Below, piece after piece: positions 42,990-51,088 of a stretch of DNA of 64,000 nucleotides. The notes beneath the pieces were generated by a model, which had not been told where the DNA came from, searched no databases, and saw nothing but the letters and a program-made list of their open reading frames with translations. Position numbers and translations under genes: made by a program. The DNA comes from RBG-13-68-16 sp050018455 (GTDB taxonomy: Bacteria; Acidobacteriota; Thermoanaerobaculia; Thermoanaerobaculales; Thermoanaerobaculaceae). The first letter of the stretch is position 1, and every line of letters begins with the position of its first letter. The DNA is taken from the NCBI GenBank assembly GCA_050018455.1, contig JBEKAA010000002.1, forward strand, positions 1 to 64,000, in the 5' to 3' direction.

Positions 42990-44009
42990 TCAAACGTTCA
43001 GGAAGAGCCCGAGCGCCTTGAAGGCGAGCGCAGCCACGAGGGCCGAGAACGGGATGGTGAGCAGCCACGCCCAGACGATGCGCGTCGCCACGCCCCAGCG
43101 CACCGCCGACAGCCCCTGGGTTGCGCCGACCCCCATGATGGCGCCGGTGATCGTGTGGGTCGTCGAGACCGGGATGCCGAGGTACGAGTTGGCGAACAGC
43201 GTGACAGCGGCGGAGGTCTCTGCGCAGAAGCCGCCGATCGGCTTCAGTTTGGTGATCTTGGATCCCATCGTTTTGACGATACGCCACCCCCCCGAGAGCG
43301 TGCCGAGGGCTATCGCGGCATAGCACGCGATGATCATCCAGAGAGCAACGTGGATGTCGGCCGGGTTCCGGCCAAGCGATTTTTCGTAGGAGTACGCCAG
43401 AACCGCGATGATACCCATCGTCTTCTGGGCGTCGTTGCCGCCGTGACCGAGACTGTACAGTCCGGCCGACACGAGCTGGGCACGCCGGAAGAAGCGGTCC
43501 ACCGGACCCGGAAGCCAGTTCCGGAACAGCCACGTCACGCCGACCATCAGAAGGAAGCCCAGGACCAGACCGAAGACCGGCGACACGAACATCGAGATGA
43601 CGGTCTTGGTCCAGCCGGAGTAGATGATCACCGCGAAGCCGGCCTTCGCGATCGCGGCACCGGCGTACCCGCCGATGAGAGCGTGGGACGAGCTCGTCGG
43701 CAGGCCGAGGTACCAGGTGATGAGATCCCATGCGATCGCGCCTATCAGACCCGCGAGGATAACGTACGGCGTGGCGGCGCTCGGAACCACCAGACCCTTG
43801 CCGATCGTTGAAGCGACCTTGAGCGGAAAGATAAACACCGCGAGGAAGTTGAAGAACGCGGCCCAGACCACCGCGAGCCCGGGCGAGAGCACCCGCGTCG
43901 AGACGATGGTCGCGATCGAGTTGGCTGCGTCGTGGAAACCGTTGAAGAAGTCGAACACCAGCGCGACGGCGACGATGGCGACGAAGAGGATGAGGGGGAA
44001 AGTCACCAC
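42990..44009 (-). CDS. pit: Pit-family inorganic phosphate transporter
   Basis: 339 residues with about ten transmembrane helices. The two PiT signature regions are FDFFNGFHDAANSIATIV near the N-terminus and VSTTHTITGAIMGVG in the second half; GHGGNDAQKTMG is also present, as in PiT proteins. It imports phosphate (often as metal-phosphate) with protons. GTG 44009 follows GGGAGGA with suitable spacing. The longer frame would add a hydrophilic stretch not typical of the family. This low-affinity route complements the Pst system at 53436-60452. Confidence 0.92.
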   Translation of the reverse strand: MVTFPLILFVAIVAVALVFDFFNGFHDAANSIATIVSTRVLSPGLAVVWAAFFNFLAVFIFPLKVASTIGKGLVVPSAATPYVILAGLIGAIAWDLITWYLGLPTSSSHALIGGYAGAAIAKAGFAVIIYSGWTKTVISMFVSPVFGLVLGFLLMVGVTWLFRNWLPGPVDRFFRRAQLVSAGLYSLGHGGNDAQKTMGIIAVLAYSYEKSLGRNPADIHVALWMIIACYAAIALGTLSGGWRIVKTMGSKITKLKPIGGFCAETSAAVTLFANSYLGIPVSTTHTITGAIMGVGATQGLSAVRWGVATRIVWAWLLTIPFSALVAALAFKALGLFLNV

Positions 44010-44288
44010 GTGCGGGTTGTCCTCCCGGCTACATCGGGCCAGCACCAACGCGACGAAACGCGAACGGCGACGTGGTGGCTGGCCGCAGAACCAGAGCTGA
44101 GAGCGGGGCGAGCGGCCACTCCACGGCGCGAAGTCTACCACGCGCTCCCCCGCACGTTGGAGGCTCGTCGACAGGTCGTTCCGGCCCATGTCTCACGACA
44201 AAACCGGGTTGCCAGGAGCCCCCACATGGGCTCCATGCCACTTGCGCCGCGGAGGATTTGATTGTGAAATGAGGTGCGAGGTGCACCG

Positions 44289-45806
44289 ATGGTCACGCTC
44301 TCCAGAATGCTGGCATACCCGCTCGCGCTCCTGGCGTTGACGGTCGTGGCGGGCACCGGCACGGCGCGAGCCCAGTCGTCCGCCGAGCCGACGACCCGCC
44401 TGGTCGTGTTCGAAGACTTCACCCGCTTCACCTGACCGATCTGCCAGGCCGCCGGTCCGGCGGTCGATGCGCTGGCGGCCCAGTACGCCGGCAGCGCCGT
44501 CTTCATCGAGCAGAACGTGGATGCACCGCTCGGCAACCGGATAAGCAGGTTCTGGGCCGCGTTCACCGGCACTACGGCCTACCTCCCGCTCGTCATCGTG
44601 GACTCCGGGCACCAGGTTCTGACCGGCAACCAGTCGAACTTCACGACGGCGTTCCAGAACCTCGTGGACCCGGAGCTCCTGCGGCCACCGGCGGCCGAGA
44701 TCGAGGCGTATTCGCGTCAGGTCGGGACGCAGATGCGCGTCTACGCCCGGTTGCTCAACACCGGCGGTCCGACGCTGTTGGCCTCCGCAAACATGGCGGC
44801 GCTGACCGCGCTCGTCTACGAGGACGCCCACGTCGGCGTGACGGGCCGCATCATGCGGGCTGCTCCCTGGATCGACATCACGGTCCCGCTCCCGCCCGAC
44901 GGCGTGCTCACAGCGACAATCAACTCGCCTGACCTGAGCGGCGTGAACTGGACCGCCCTCCACACGGTCGTGGTCGCCGACTACGTCCCGGGCCCGGGCA
45001 CGGCGTACGACATGCTGCAGGCGGCGGTGGCCGCACCCGCCGGGCTCTCGGTCGATCCGGCGGCGATCACCGTGGGAGTCGACACGGGCACCGGCCAGGA
45101 CAGGTCGGTCCACGTCCAGCTCGCAGGCCCGTACGTACTGACCTGGACCGCAGCCTCCGATGCGCCCTGGCTCGCCGCCGCGCCCGGCGACGGAACGATC
45201 GCCGACGAGCCCTCGTTGACGGTCCGCGAGAGCGGGCTCGCCCTCGGATCGCAGGAGGGGCACCTCACGTTCTCGGCGACGAGCGAGGATGGGATGGCGT
45301 TCACACAGTCCGTCTCGGTTACGGCCTTCCTGGGACCACGCCTGGTGCGCGTGGCGGCTGCGCCGGTGGTCCTGGGCTCGCCGATCTCGCTTCCGGTCGT
45401 GATCTCGGCCCTGGGCGACGAGCACGAGGTGGGCTTTAGCCTCGCCTTCGATCCGACCGTGCTGAGCGCCCCGACCGTGACCCTGGGGACGGGCGCGGCC
45501 ACTGCCGCGCTGACGGTCGACGACGCGCAAGCGGCCGGCGGCCGGGTCGGAATCACAGTCACACTTCCCGCGGGACAGGCGTTCCCCCAGGGCAACGCCC
45601 AACTCGTCGTCGTGACGTTCGACACGCCATCCACGGTCCCCAGGCCGACCGCCACGGTGGCCCTCACCGATCAGCCCGTGGCGCGCTCGATCGGCGACGC
45701 TTTCGGAAGTCAGCTCTCCGCGGCCTTCGAGGACGCCACGCTGATCTTTCCGGAGGCGAGCGTCGTGCGCACGGTCAGGCGCCATCTCGGTGTCGGAGGG
45801 CCCTGA
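44289..45806 (+). CDS. Probable selenoprotein: secreted thioredoxin-fold protein with in-frame TGA (Sec49)
   Basis: The reading frame from ATG 44289 (GAGG seven bases upstream) is open to 45804-45806 except for one TGA at 44433-44435. Read through, it gives 505 residues. A signal peptide ends near GTARAQS (30). A thioredoxin-like domain follows: strand RLVVFEDFT, then Sec49-Pro-Ile-Cys52, strand AVFIEQNVD and a cis-Pro-like loop YLPLVIVDSGHQVL. The TGA sits exactly where the first Cys of CxxC is expected. A hairpin with a GGTCC loop lies 18 bases behind it. The rest is beta-rich: a BACON-like domain (about 250-350) and a cohesin-like domain (about 355-465). The alternative is a nonsense mutation (TGC to TGA) or sequencing error. 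Confidence 0.72.
44433..44465 (+). promoter_or_regulatory. Candidate bacterial SECIS element behind the in-frame TGA
   Basis: After TGA 44433-44435, GGCCGCC (44447-44453) pairs with GGCGGTC (44459-44465) in seven base pairs (one G-U) around the loop GGTCC (44454-44458). The first loop base lies 18 bases after the TGA. Bacterial selenocysteine insertion hairpins have a G-U containing apical loop (GGUC in E. coli fdhF) at about this distance. GC-rich DNA makes hairpins common, so the loop sequence and distance carry the evidence. Confidence 0.6.
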
Positions 45807-45833
45807 CCGGGCGGACAGACACGAAAGCCGATC

Positions 45834-45864
45834 TCCGGGTTCGCCGGCGGCGCGCCAACCCGGA
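45834..45864. terminator. Hairpin between convergent selenoprotein and MgtC-like genes
   Basis: CCGGGTT (45835-45841) pairs with AACCCGG (45857-45863), extended by one T-A pair. It fills the 76-base gap between the two stop codons and has no T-run, so it would be a weak bidirectional terminator at most. Confidence 0.4.
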
Positions 45865-45882
45865 TCGCGCCTGTCAGTCGCG

Positions 45883-47166
45883 CTACCCGGCAAGGGCCAG
45901 CAGCGGCAGCAGCCCGATCAGGCCGAGCAGCATGAGCGCCGCGAGACCACGGACGCCTGTCGCACGATCGGCGAAAGCGTATGCGTAGATCCCCTTGATC
46001 GCATTGTTGCTGGCGGTGGCAACGACAATGGCCGTAGCCGCCGTCACCAGCATCGTTGCCGATCCAGCCGTCTGCGTGAGGCCCATGATGAACGGGTCCA
46101 CGTCGCCGACCCCCATGAGCGCGGCGAGGGCGACGATCCCGACCGTACCGAAGCGCTCCACGGCGAGCTTCGTGACGACCATGATCGCCAGGAAGACGCC
46201 CGCGAAGAGAAACGCCGAGCGCACCTCGAGTGGGTTCTTGGCCTCGTACTCGCGCTCCACCGGCCCCTGCACCGGGTCCGGAACGCGCGACCAGAGGTAC
46301 CCGCCGAGCATCGCCGCGACCCCGAGGGCGACGAACGGGAAGGCCACTCGCGCCGCGAGGGCGCCGTTGAAGATGGCCAGGAGGGCGAGCACCCGCAGGT
46401 ACATCACGCCCGAAGCCAGCACCATGCTGCCCGCGAAGAGGTTGGGCCGGCGCTCGCGCCGCGCCCGTCGTGCCAGAGCGACAGTCATCACCGTGGAGGA
46501 GTAGGCGCCGCCCAGCAGCGCCGCGAGCTGGACCCCACCGCGCTTCCTCGTCACCCTCTGCAGGACGTAGCTGCCGTATGAGATCCCGCTCACCGCGGCG
46601 ACGATGAGCCACGTCCGGAACGGGTTGATCAGGAACGGCCCGAAATCCCGGTTTGGCACGGCCGGCAGGATCACCGCGGTGAGCAGCAGGAACTTGGTGA
46701 AGGTGACGACGTCCTCGGACGGTATCCGCTCGGTGAGCCCTTCGAGGGCGGCCTTGAGCTCGAGCAGCAGCATGGCGAGGACCACGATCGTGACCGCGAT
46801 CCAGTAGTATCCGTAGCAGACCACGGCTCCCAGCAGGTAGGTGACGAGTCCGGACACTTCCGTGGTGACGCCGGCGTCCTCGGAGCTCGCGAGCTTGTGC
46901 AGGTAGGAGACCAGCAGGAACGCACCGACCACCACGAACCCGAGCGCCACGGAAACGAGTTGCTGGCCGGCGACGAGCGCCATCGCGTACCCGACGAGGC
47001 CGATCAGCGGGAAGGTGCGGACGCCGCCAAAGATGTAGTGCCCGGCGTGCGCCTTGCGCCCTTCGCGCTCGAGCCCGAGGAGGAACGAGAGGAACAGGAC
47101 CAGCAGGATCTTGAGCGCCTCCGGGTGGGTGAGGCTGGCGAGCTGTTGCAGGAGCGTGGGTTCCAT
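45883..47166 (-). CDS. MgtC/SapB-DUF4010 family membrane protein
   Basis: 427 residues, about twelve transmembrane helices. The N-terminal part (about 15-140) has the MgtC-like motif FLLGLEREGR and GGVRTFPLIGLVGY; the C-terminal part (about 180-420) matches DUF4010, including ALLGGAYSSTVMTVALARR and NNAIKGIYAYAF near the end. MgtC proteins affect magnesium homeostasis and acid tolerance in other bacteria, although the transported species for this two-part family is not established. The ATG at 47166 was chosen because codons before it give no ribosome site and would not extend the membrane domain. It is convergent with the putative selenoprotein. Confidence 0.85.
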   Translation of the reverse strand: MEPTLLQQLASLTHPEALKILLVLFLSFLLGLEREGRKAHAGHYIFGGVRTFPLIGLVGYAMALVAGQQLVSVALGFVVVGAFLLVSYLHKLASSEDAGVTTEVSGLVTYLLGAVVCYGYYWIAVTIVVLAMLLLELKAALEGLTERIPSEDVVTFTKFLLLTAVILPAVPNRDFGPFLINPFRTWLIVAAVSGISYGSYVLQRVTRKRGGVQLAALLGGAYSSTVMTVALARRARRERRPNLFAGSMVLASGVMYLRVLALLAIFNGALAARVAFPFVALGVAAMLGGYLWSRVPDPVQGPVEREYEAKNPLEVRSAFLFAGVFLAIMVVTKLAVERFGTVGIVALAALMGVGDVDPFIMGLTQTAGSATMLVTAATAIVVATASNNAIKGIYAYAFADRATGVRGLAALMLLGLIGLLPLLALAG

Positions 47167-47214
47167 CGTTCCGACGTTACACCCGCACGCCTGCGTGCTC
47201 AAGGCTAGGCGAGG

Positions 47215-47320
47215 GGCAAACGTCAAACGGAAAAGGTGAAACGTGAAAGGCAAGACTGAAGCACTGCAATTGTCCTGCCTTCCGTTTGACCTCTTACCTT
47301 TGACCTCTTACTTCTGAGGC
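47215..47320. repeat. GA/CT inverted element (element 4)
   Basis: GTCAAACGGAA (47222-47232) is exactly complementary to 47280-47290, with a purine-rich left side (GAAACGTGAAAGG) and a pyrimidine-rich right side (CTCTTACCTTTGACCTC). It lies between the MgtC-like start and the Rossmann-gene stop at 47358, both on the minus strand. The TCAAACG/CGTTTGA arm motif is shared with element 5. Confidence 0.65.
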
Positions 47321-47357
47321 TTGCCTGGCTCGCTGTCGAAGCGCTGACCAACAAGCA

Positions 47358-48125
47358 TCAGATCTCGAACCCAACCGCCGCGAGCAAACGCTCGTTGGCT
47401 GGCGCACGCTCGCCAAACTCTCTCGCGAGTCGCGCAACGGCGCCGTTGCGGTACTCGAGCGCCTTGGCTGCGCTCGACCGCACCCAGCCCAGCGGCCGGG
47501 CGGCCCGGAGGAACTCGGGCCACCAGTGGGCCGACGGGGCGACCCCCAGGGCGCGCGCCGTGATTGCGACCGCCTCGGAGAACACCGCCTCCGCCTCGGC
47601 GGCGTACCGAGCCAGGTACTCTTCGAGGCTCACCGCGTGCACCCCGAGGGGCAGCCCAACCACGCAGTTGAAGCCCATCTTCTCGGCCTCGGCCTCAGCG
47701 AACGCATCGGTGTCAAGGGTCGCGGCAGCGATCCCGCCACGATTGAGCGCCTCGGCCATGGTTGCGGCCGCCGGACCCCAGAACACGCTCGGACGCAGCA
47801 CCCGGAAGAACTCGCCCTTGCTGGTGAACCAGATGAGGCCGCGAGAGCAGCCTGCCACCTCGGCGATCAGTGGTCGGATCCTTCCGTTCTGCACGAAGAT
47901 GAGCCGCTTGGCAGCCACGGTGCGCAACCGCGGGATCGCGTCCGCGAGCACCTCCTCGCGCACGCACACCACGACGAGGGCGTCCCGGTCGGCCGAGAGA
48001 TGTTCCCAACTTCCCTGGCGAGTCACGGGGACGACCTCGGTCCCCGCGGAAACGAGGGCACCGGCGAGCCGCCGCCCGACCTCACCCGACCCCACGACGA
48101 ACACCCGCTCGATGGCAGGACTCAT
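47358..48125 (-). CDS. Rossmann-fold NAD(P)-binding protein resembling ketopantoate reductase
   Basis: 255 residues from ATG 48125. The N-terminal dinucleotide-binding motif is VFVVGSGEVGRRLAGAL, followed by a basic residue region (TRQGSW) suited to NADP. VVVCVREEVLADAIPRL and FVQNGRIRPLI are reminiscent of the ApbA/PanE N-domain. The C-terminal half is helical, with GFNCVVGLPLGV in the place where PanE has its catalytic Lys/Asn region, but the key Lys cannot be identified. It may be a dehydrogenase of the 6-phosphogluconate-dehydrogenase-like clan with an unknown substrate. The next gene (YjbQ-like) lies 35 bases away on the same strand. Confidence 0.65.
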   Translation of the reverse strand: MSPAIERVFVVGSGEVGRRLAGALVSAGTEVVPVTRQGSWEHLSADRDALVVVCVREEVLADAIPRLRTVAAKRLIFVQNGRIRPLIAEVAGCSRGLIWFTSKGEFFRVLRPSVFWGPAAATMAEALNRGGIAAATLDTDAFAEAEAEKMGFNCVVGLPLGVHAVSLEEYLARYAAEAEAVFSEAVAITARALGVAPSAHWWPEFLRAARPLGWVRSSAAKALEYRNGAVARLAREFGERAPANERLLAAVGFEI

Positions 48126-48160
48126 GACCCAATCATCTCCGCCGTCGGGGACCCGCGCAA

Positions 48161-49228
48161 CTAGCGGAACCTCGTCACTCGGAGGAGAACGGTGCGGCTG
48201 CCGCTCGGCGTGGTCGCCCACTGGATGAGGATCGGGTTCTGGTACGTGCCGCGCACGACAGCGCTCTCCGATCCGCTCCCGCTCGACACCAGCAGGCTTA
48301 CGGCACGCTTGAGCCGCAGGAGACGCCGGGCGGGGACGGCCATCGCCCGAGCCAGCAGCTTCTCGACCGCCGACTCGGAGATCCGCAACGCGTCCATGAG
48401 CTCGTTGAGCACCTGGACCATGTCGTAGCGCGCGTACCCCAGGCTCTTGCTCGCGATTGCCCGCGGGTCGCGCAGGACCCGCTTCCCCGTCCGAGCCGCG
48501 AACTTCAGAGGATCGGCGAGCACCTCGGCGAGGTCGTGCCGCATCAGGAGCGTCTCGTACTCGTTGACCGTCACGCCGGCATCGCGCTCGCCGGGGCCGA
48601 GGGCGATCTCCAGGCGCCCCTTCTCGACCCCGTGGCGCCGGATGAGTTCGTCGCCCCGGGCGATGACGCCGGCGCGCGCGTCGGCGAGGTTGACGGAGTC
48701 GATGGGGTGCCTGGACACCGGGATCTCGCACCGCACCGTCGCCACCGTCTCCTCGCGGCCGTACGCCAGGACACAGGTGCGCCGCGTCCGTGACTGCCCG
48801 TCGTTGACGCCGTCGAGGTCCATGAAGAACACCGGTTCCTCAGGCCGGTTGACGTACGTCACGAAGTTGCGCAGCCCGGAGACGATGTACGCGAGGTGCG
48901 AGTCCGCGTTCTTCGGCTCGCGGCGCCGTTGGGCCTCGGAGAGCTCCGAGCGTTCCTGGAGCCGATCGTGACGGTACCCCGCCCCCGGCGGGAACAGCGC
49001 CTGGAACATTCTAATGAACGGGTCCAGCCTGTCTCGACGGTGGTCGAGACGGGCCGAGAGACTCTGCTCGAGGTACCCGGCCGTGGTGTGGAGCGAACAG
49101 TACGTCGCGCGCGGAAAGGCGGCGAGGACGTCGCCGTACTGCTGTCGGATCGCCGCCGCGACGTCGATGGCGTCGTAGCGAGATCTCGGGGTCAGCGTCA
49201 GCGCGAGCTCCGTCGGTTTGACCGCCAT
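48161..49228 (-). CDS. YjbQ (UPF0047)-like domain protein with extra C-terminal domain
   Basis: 355 residues from ATG 49228. The first 170 residues resemble YjbQ/UPF0047: strand YCSLHTTAGYLEQSL, NADSHLAYIVSGL and VFFMDLDGVNDGQSRTRR keep the family's HTT, N-x-D-x-H-L and D-G-x-R-x-R pattern. Ordinary YjbQ proteins are about 130-140 residues, so this copy carries insertions and about 185 further residues, mostly helical (SVNLADARAGVIARGDELIRRHG). Some YjbQ proteins show secondary thiamine-phosphate synthase activity in vitro. The function of this long form is unknown to me. It is divergent from the S1 protein gene. Confidence 0.65.
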   Translation of the reverse strand: MAVKPTELALTLTPRSRYDAIDVAAAIRQQYGDVLAAFPRATYCSLHTTAGYLEQSLSARLDHRRDRLDPFIRMFQALFPPGAGYRHDRLQERSELSEAQRRREPKNADSHLAYIVSGLRNFVTYVNRPEEPVFFMDLDGVNDGQSRTRRTCVLAYGREETVATVRCEIPVSRHPIDSVNLADARAGVIARGDELIRRHGVEKGRLEIALGPGERDAGVTVNEYETLLMRHDLAEVLADPLKFAARTGKRVLRDPRAIASKSLGYARYDMVQVLNELMDALRISESAVEKLLARAMAVPARRLLRLKRAVSLLVSSGSGSESAVVRGTYQNPILIQWATTPSGSRTVLLRVTRFR

Positions 49229-49442
49229 CGTCGGGTGCAGGCTCCTCGCGGATCCGACCGCATGCGGTCGTGGCGTCCGTGTCAAGCCCAACCGGTGCGG
49301 ACTCCATGCCCATTCCCGGACAAAGGTCGGGGCGACAGGGCCGGAGCGCGCGCGGAGGCAGGTCAGCGGGAATGGGTGTAGAATGCCGCGCTCAGCCCGA
49401 GGGGCTGCGCCTGGAGCAGGACCAGGCGGCGAGGATTGGCCC

Positions 49443-50867
49443 ATGAGCAACGAGAAGAACGTCACGTCCAACAACCAGAGCTTCGCCGAAGCTCTGGCTG
49501 AATCGTTCCAGCTGGATGAGCTCGAGATCGGCCAGTTGGTCACCGGCTCGGTGATGGCCGTTCACGGCGACATCGCTCTGATCGCCGTCGGGGGAAAGTC
49601 CGAGGCGGTCATGGACCGCACCGAGCTCGGCGAGCTGAGGCCGGGGGACGGCCTGGACGCCGTCATCATCGCGCTCTCCCCTGAACTCCGGGTGTCCCAC
49701 AAGCTCGCCATCGAGCGCCGGGAGCGCGAAGCCCTTCGCGGCGCCTTCGAGAACGGCGTCCCGGTCGAGGCAAAGGTCACGGGGCGTAACAAGGGCGGCT
49801 ACGACATCTCGATCGCGGGCCTGCGGGCGTTTTGCCCGATGTCCCAGATCGATCTCGGCTTCCCCCGCAACGTCGACGCCTACCTCGGAAAGACGTTCCT
49901 CTTCAGGATCTCCGAGCTGTCCGATGACCTGGCGTCGCTCGTGGTGTCGCGCGCCCAGGTGCTCAAGGACGAGCGCGAGGCTGCGGCAGCCGCAGCATGG
50001 GCGCGGATCGTTCCGGGCCAGGAGATCGAAGGCACGGTCAAGAGCATCCGCGACTTCGGCGTGTTCGTGGATCTCGGCGGCGTCGACGGGATGGTCCACA
50101 TCTCCGAGCTGTCCCACCGGATCAACGCCCGTCCTTCGCAGCTCGTCAAGGTCGGCGACATGGTTCGGGCCAAGGTGCTGGAGGCCGACCGCGCGAAGTC
50201 CCGCATCGCGCTTTCGATGAAGGCTCTCGAGCCGGACCCGTGGACGGAGGTGCCCGACAGGCTCCCGGCCGGCTCGGCCTTCGAGGGCACCGTCGCGCGG
50301 AAGACCGATTTCGGGATCTTCGTCGAGCTGCTGCCGGGCGTGGACGGCTTGATCCACGTCTCGCAGTTGCCCCCCGGCATGAAGCTCGATGACGAGACGC
50401 TTGCGCCGGGCGCGCCGGTGCGGGGGTGGGTGCGCGAGCTCGACATGGACCGCCGGCGACTCTCCCTCACCCTGCGGGAGGTCGCCACCTCGAACCCCTG
50501 GCTCGACGCGACGGAACGCTACCCGGCAGACACGGCCGTCGAAGGCACGGTGGAGCGGACCGCCAACTTCGGAGTGTTCGTTCAGCTCGAGCCCGGTCTC
50601 ACAGGCCTGATCCCGGCCTCCGAGACCGATCTTCCGAGGGGCGCCGACCTCGCGGCTTCGTTCGCGCCCGGCAGCCGAATTTCGGCCACCGTGCTCTCCG
50701 TCGACCCTGAGCGCAAACGCATCTCGCTCTCGGTCAAGAAAGCCAAGGAGGGCAAGGCGGTCAAAGAGTTCCGGCGTTGGAACGAGGAGAAGAAGGCGGA
50801 GCGCAAGCCCGAGGTGACGGGGTTCGGCGCCGCTCTCATGAAAGCCCTGCAGGACAAGAAGAAGTAG
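49443..50867 (+). CDS. S1-domain RNA-binding protein, ribosomal protein S1-like
   Basis: 474 residues from ATG 49443. Five S1-type OB domains can be recognised: about 30-100, 110-180, 190-262, 277-350 and 362-440. The third is the clearest (VPGQEIEGTVKSIRDFGVFVDLGGVDGMVHISEL), with the fourth and fifth close to it. The C-terminal tail is lysine-rich. Ribosomal S1 of Proteobacteria has six domains; four- and five-domain forms are common elsewhere, so this may be the S1 protein or a Tex-unrelated paralogue. A TAGAAT box at 49379-49384 and a small CAGCCC hairpin (49393-49407) lie in its leader. An intrinsic terminator follows. Confidence 0.85.
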   Translation: MSNEKNVTSNNQSFAEALAESFQLDELEIGQLVTGSVMAVHGDIALIAVGGKSEAVMDRTELGELRPGDGLDAVIIALSPELRVSHKLAIERREREALRGAFENGVPVEAKVTGRNKGGYDISIAGLRAFCPMSQIDLGFPRNVDAYLGKTFLFRISELSDDLASLVVSRAQVLKDEREAAAAAAWARIVPGQEIEGTVKSIRDFGVFVDLGGVDGMVHISELSHRINARPSQLVKVGDMVRAKVLEADRAKSRIALSMKALEPDPWTEVPDRLPAGSAFEGTVARKTDFGIFVELLPGVDGLIHVSQLPPGMKLDDETLAPGAPVRGWVRELDMDRRRLSLTLREVATSNPWLDATERYPADTAVEGTVERTANFGVFVQLEPGLTGLIPASETDLPRGADLAASFAPGSRISATVLSVDPERKRISLSVKKAKEGKAVKEFRRWNEEKKAERKPEVTGFGAALMKALQDKKK

Positions 50868-50890
50868 CTGAAGGACCGATCAGAGGATCG

Positions 50891-50922
50891 AGGGCTCCCC
50901 GAACTGGGGAGCCTTCGTGTTT
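50891..50922 (+). terminator. Intrinsic terminator of the S1-like gene
   Basis: AGGGCTCCCC (50891-50900) pairs with GGGGAGCCTT (50906-50915; one G-T pair) around GAACT, then CGTGTTT. It lies 23 bases after the stop. Confidence 0.8.
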
Positions 50923-50944
50923 CACGGGAATTTTGGAGGTTCGA

Positions 50945-51088
50945 CAAGAAAGAGGTAAAAGGTCAAACGTCAAAGGTCAAGAGGAAGACAACGGCAATCA
51001 GTGTCGCCGCCAGTGATTGCCCTTTCTTGGTCTTCCCTCTCACGTTTCACTCTTCTTCTTCCCGTTTGAATTGCGGAACACCGCCGGG
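50945..51088. repeat. GA/CT nested inverted element between convergent genes (element 5)
   Basis: Outer TCAAACG (50963-50969) pairs with CGTTTGA (51063-51069). GAGGAAGAC (50981-50989) pairs with GTCTTCCCTC (51030-51039) with one bulge. Inner GGCAATCA (50993-51000) pairs with TGATTGCC (51014-51021). The element ends at the phoR stop codon and may terminate transcripts from the Pho operon. Confidence 0.7.

Noticed and set aside
44433..44435. TGA considered as a simple nonsense mutation making a pseudogene
   Set aside because: The rest of the frame is intact for over 450 codons, and the codon is exactly at a redox-motif Cys position with a suitable hairpin; a single TGC to TGA change or sequencing error cannot be excluded without reads.
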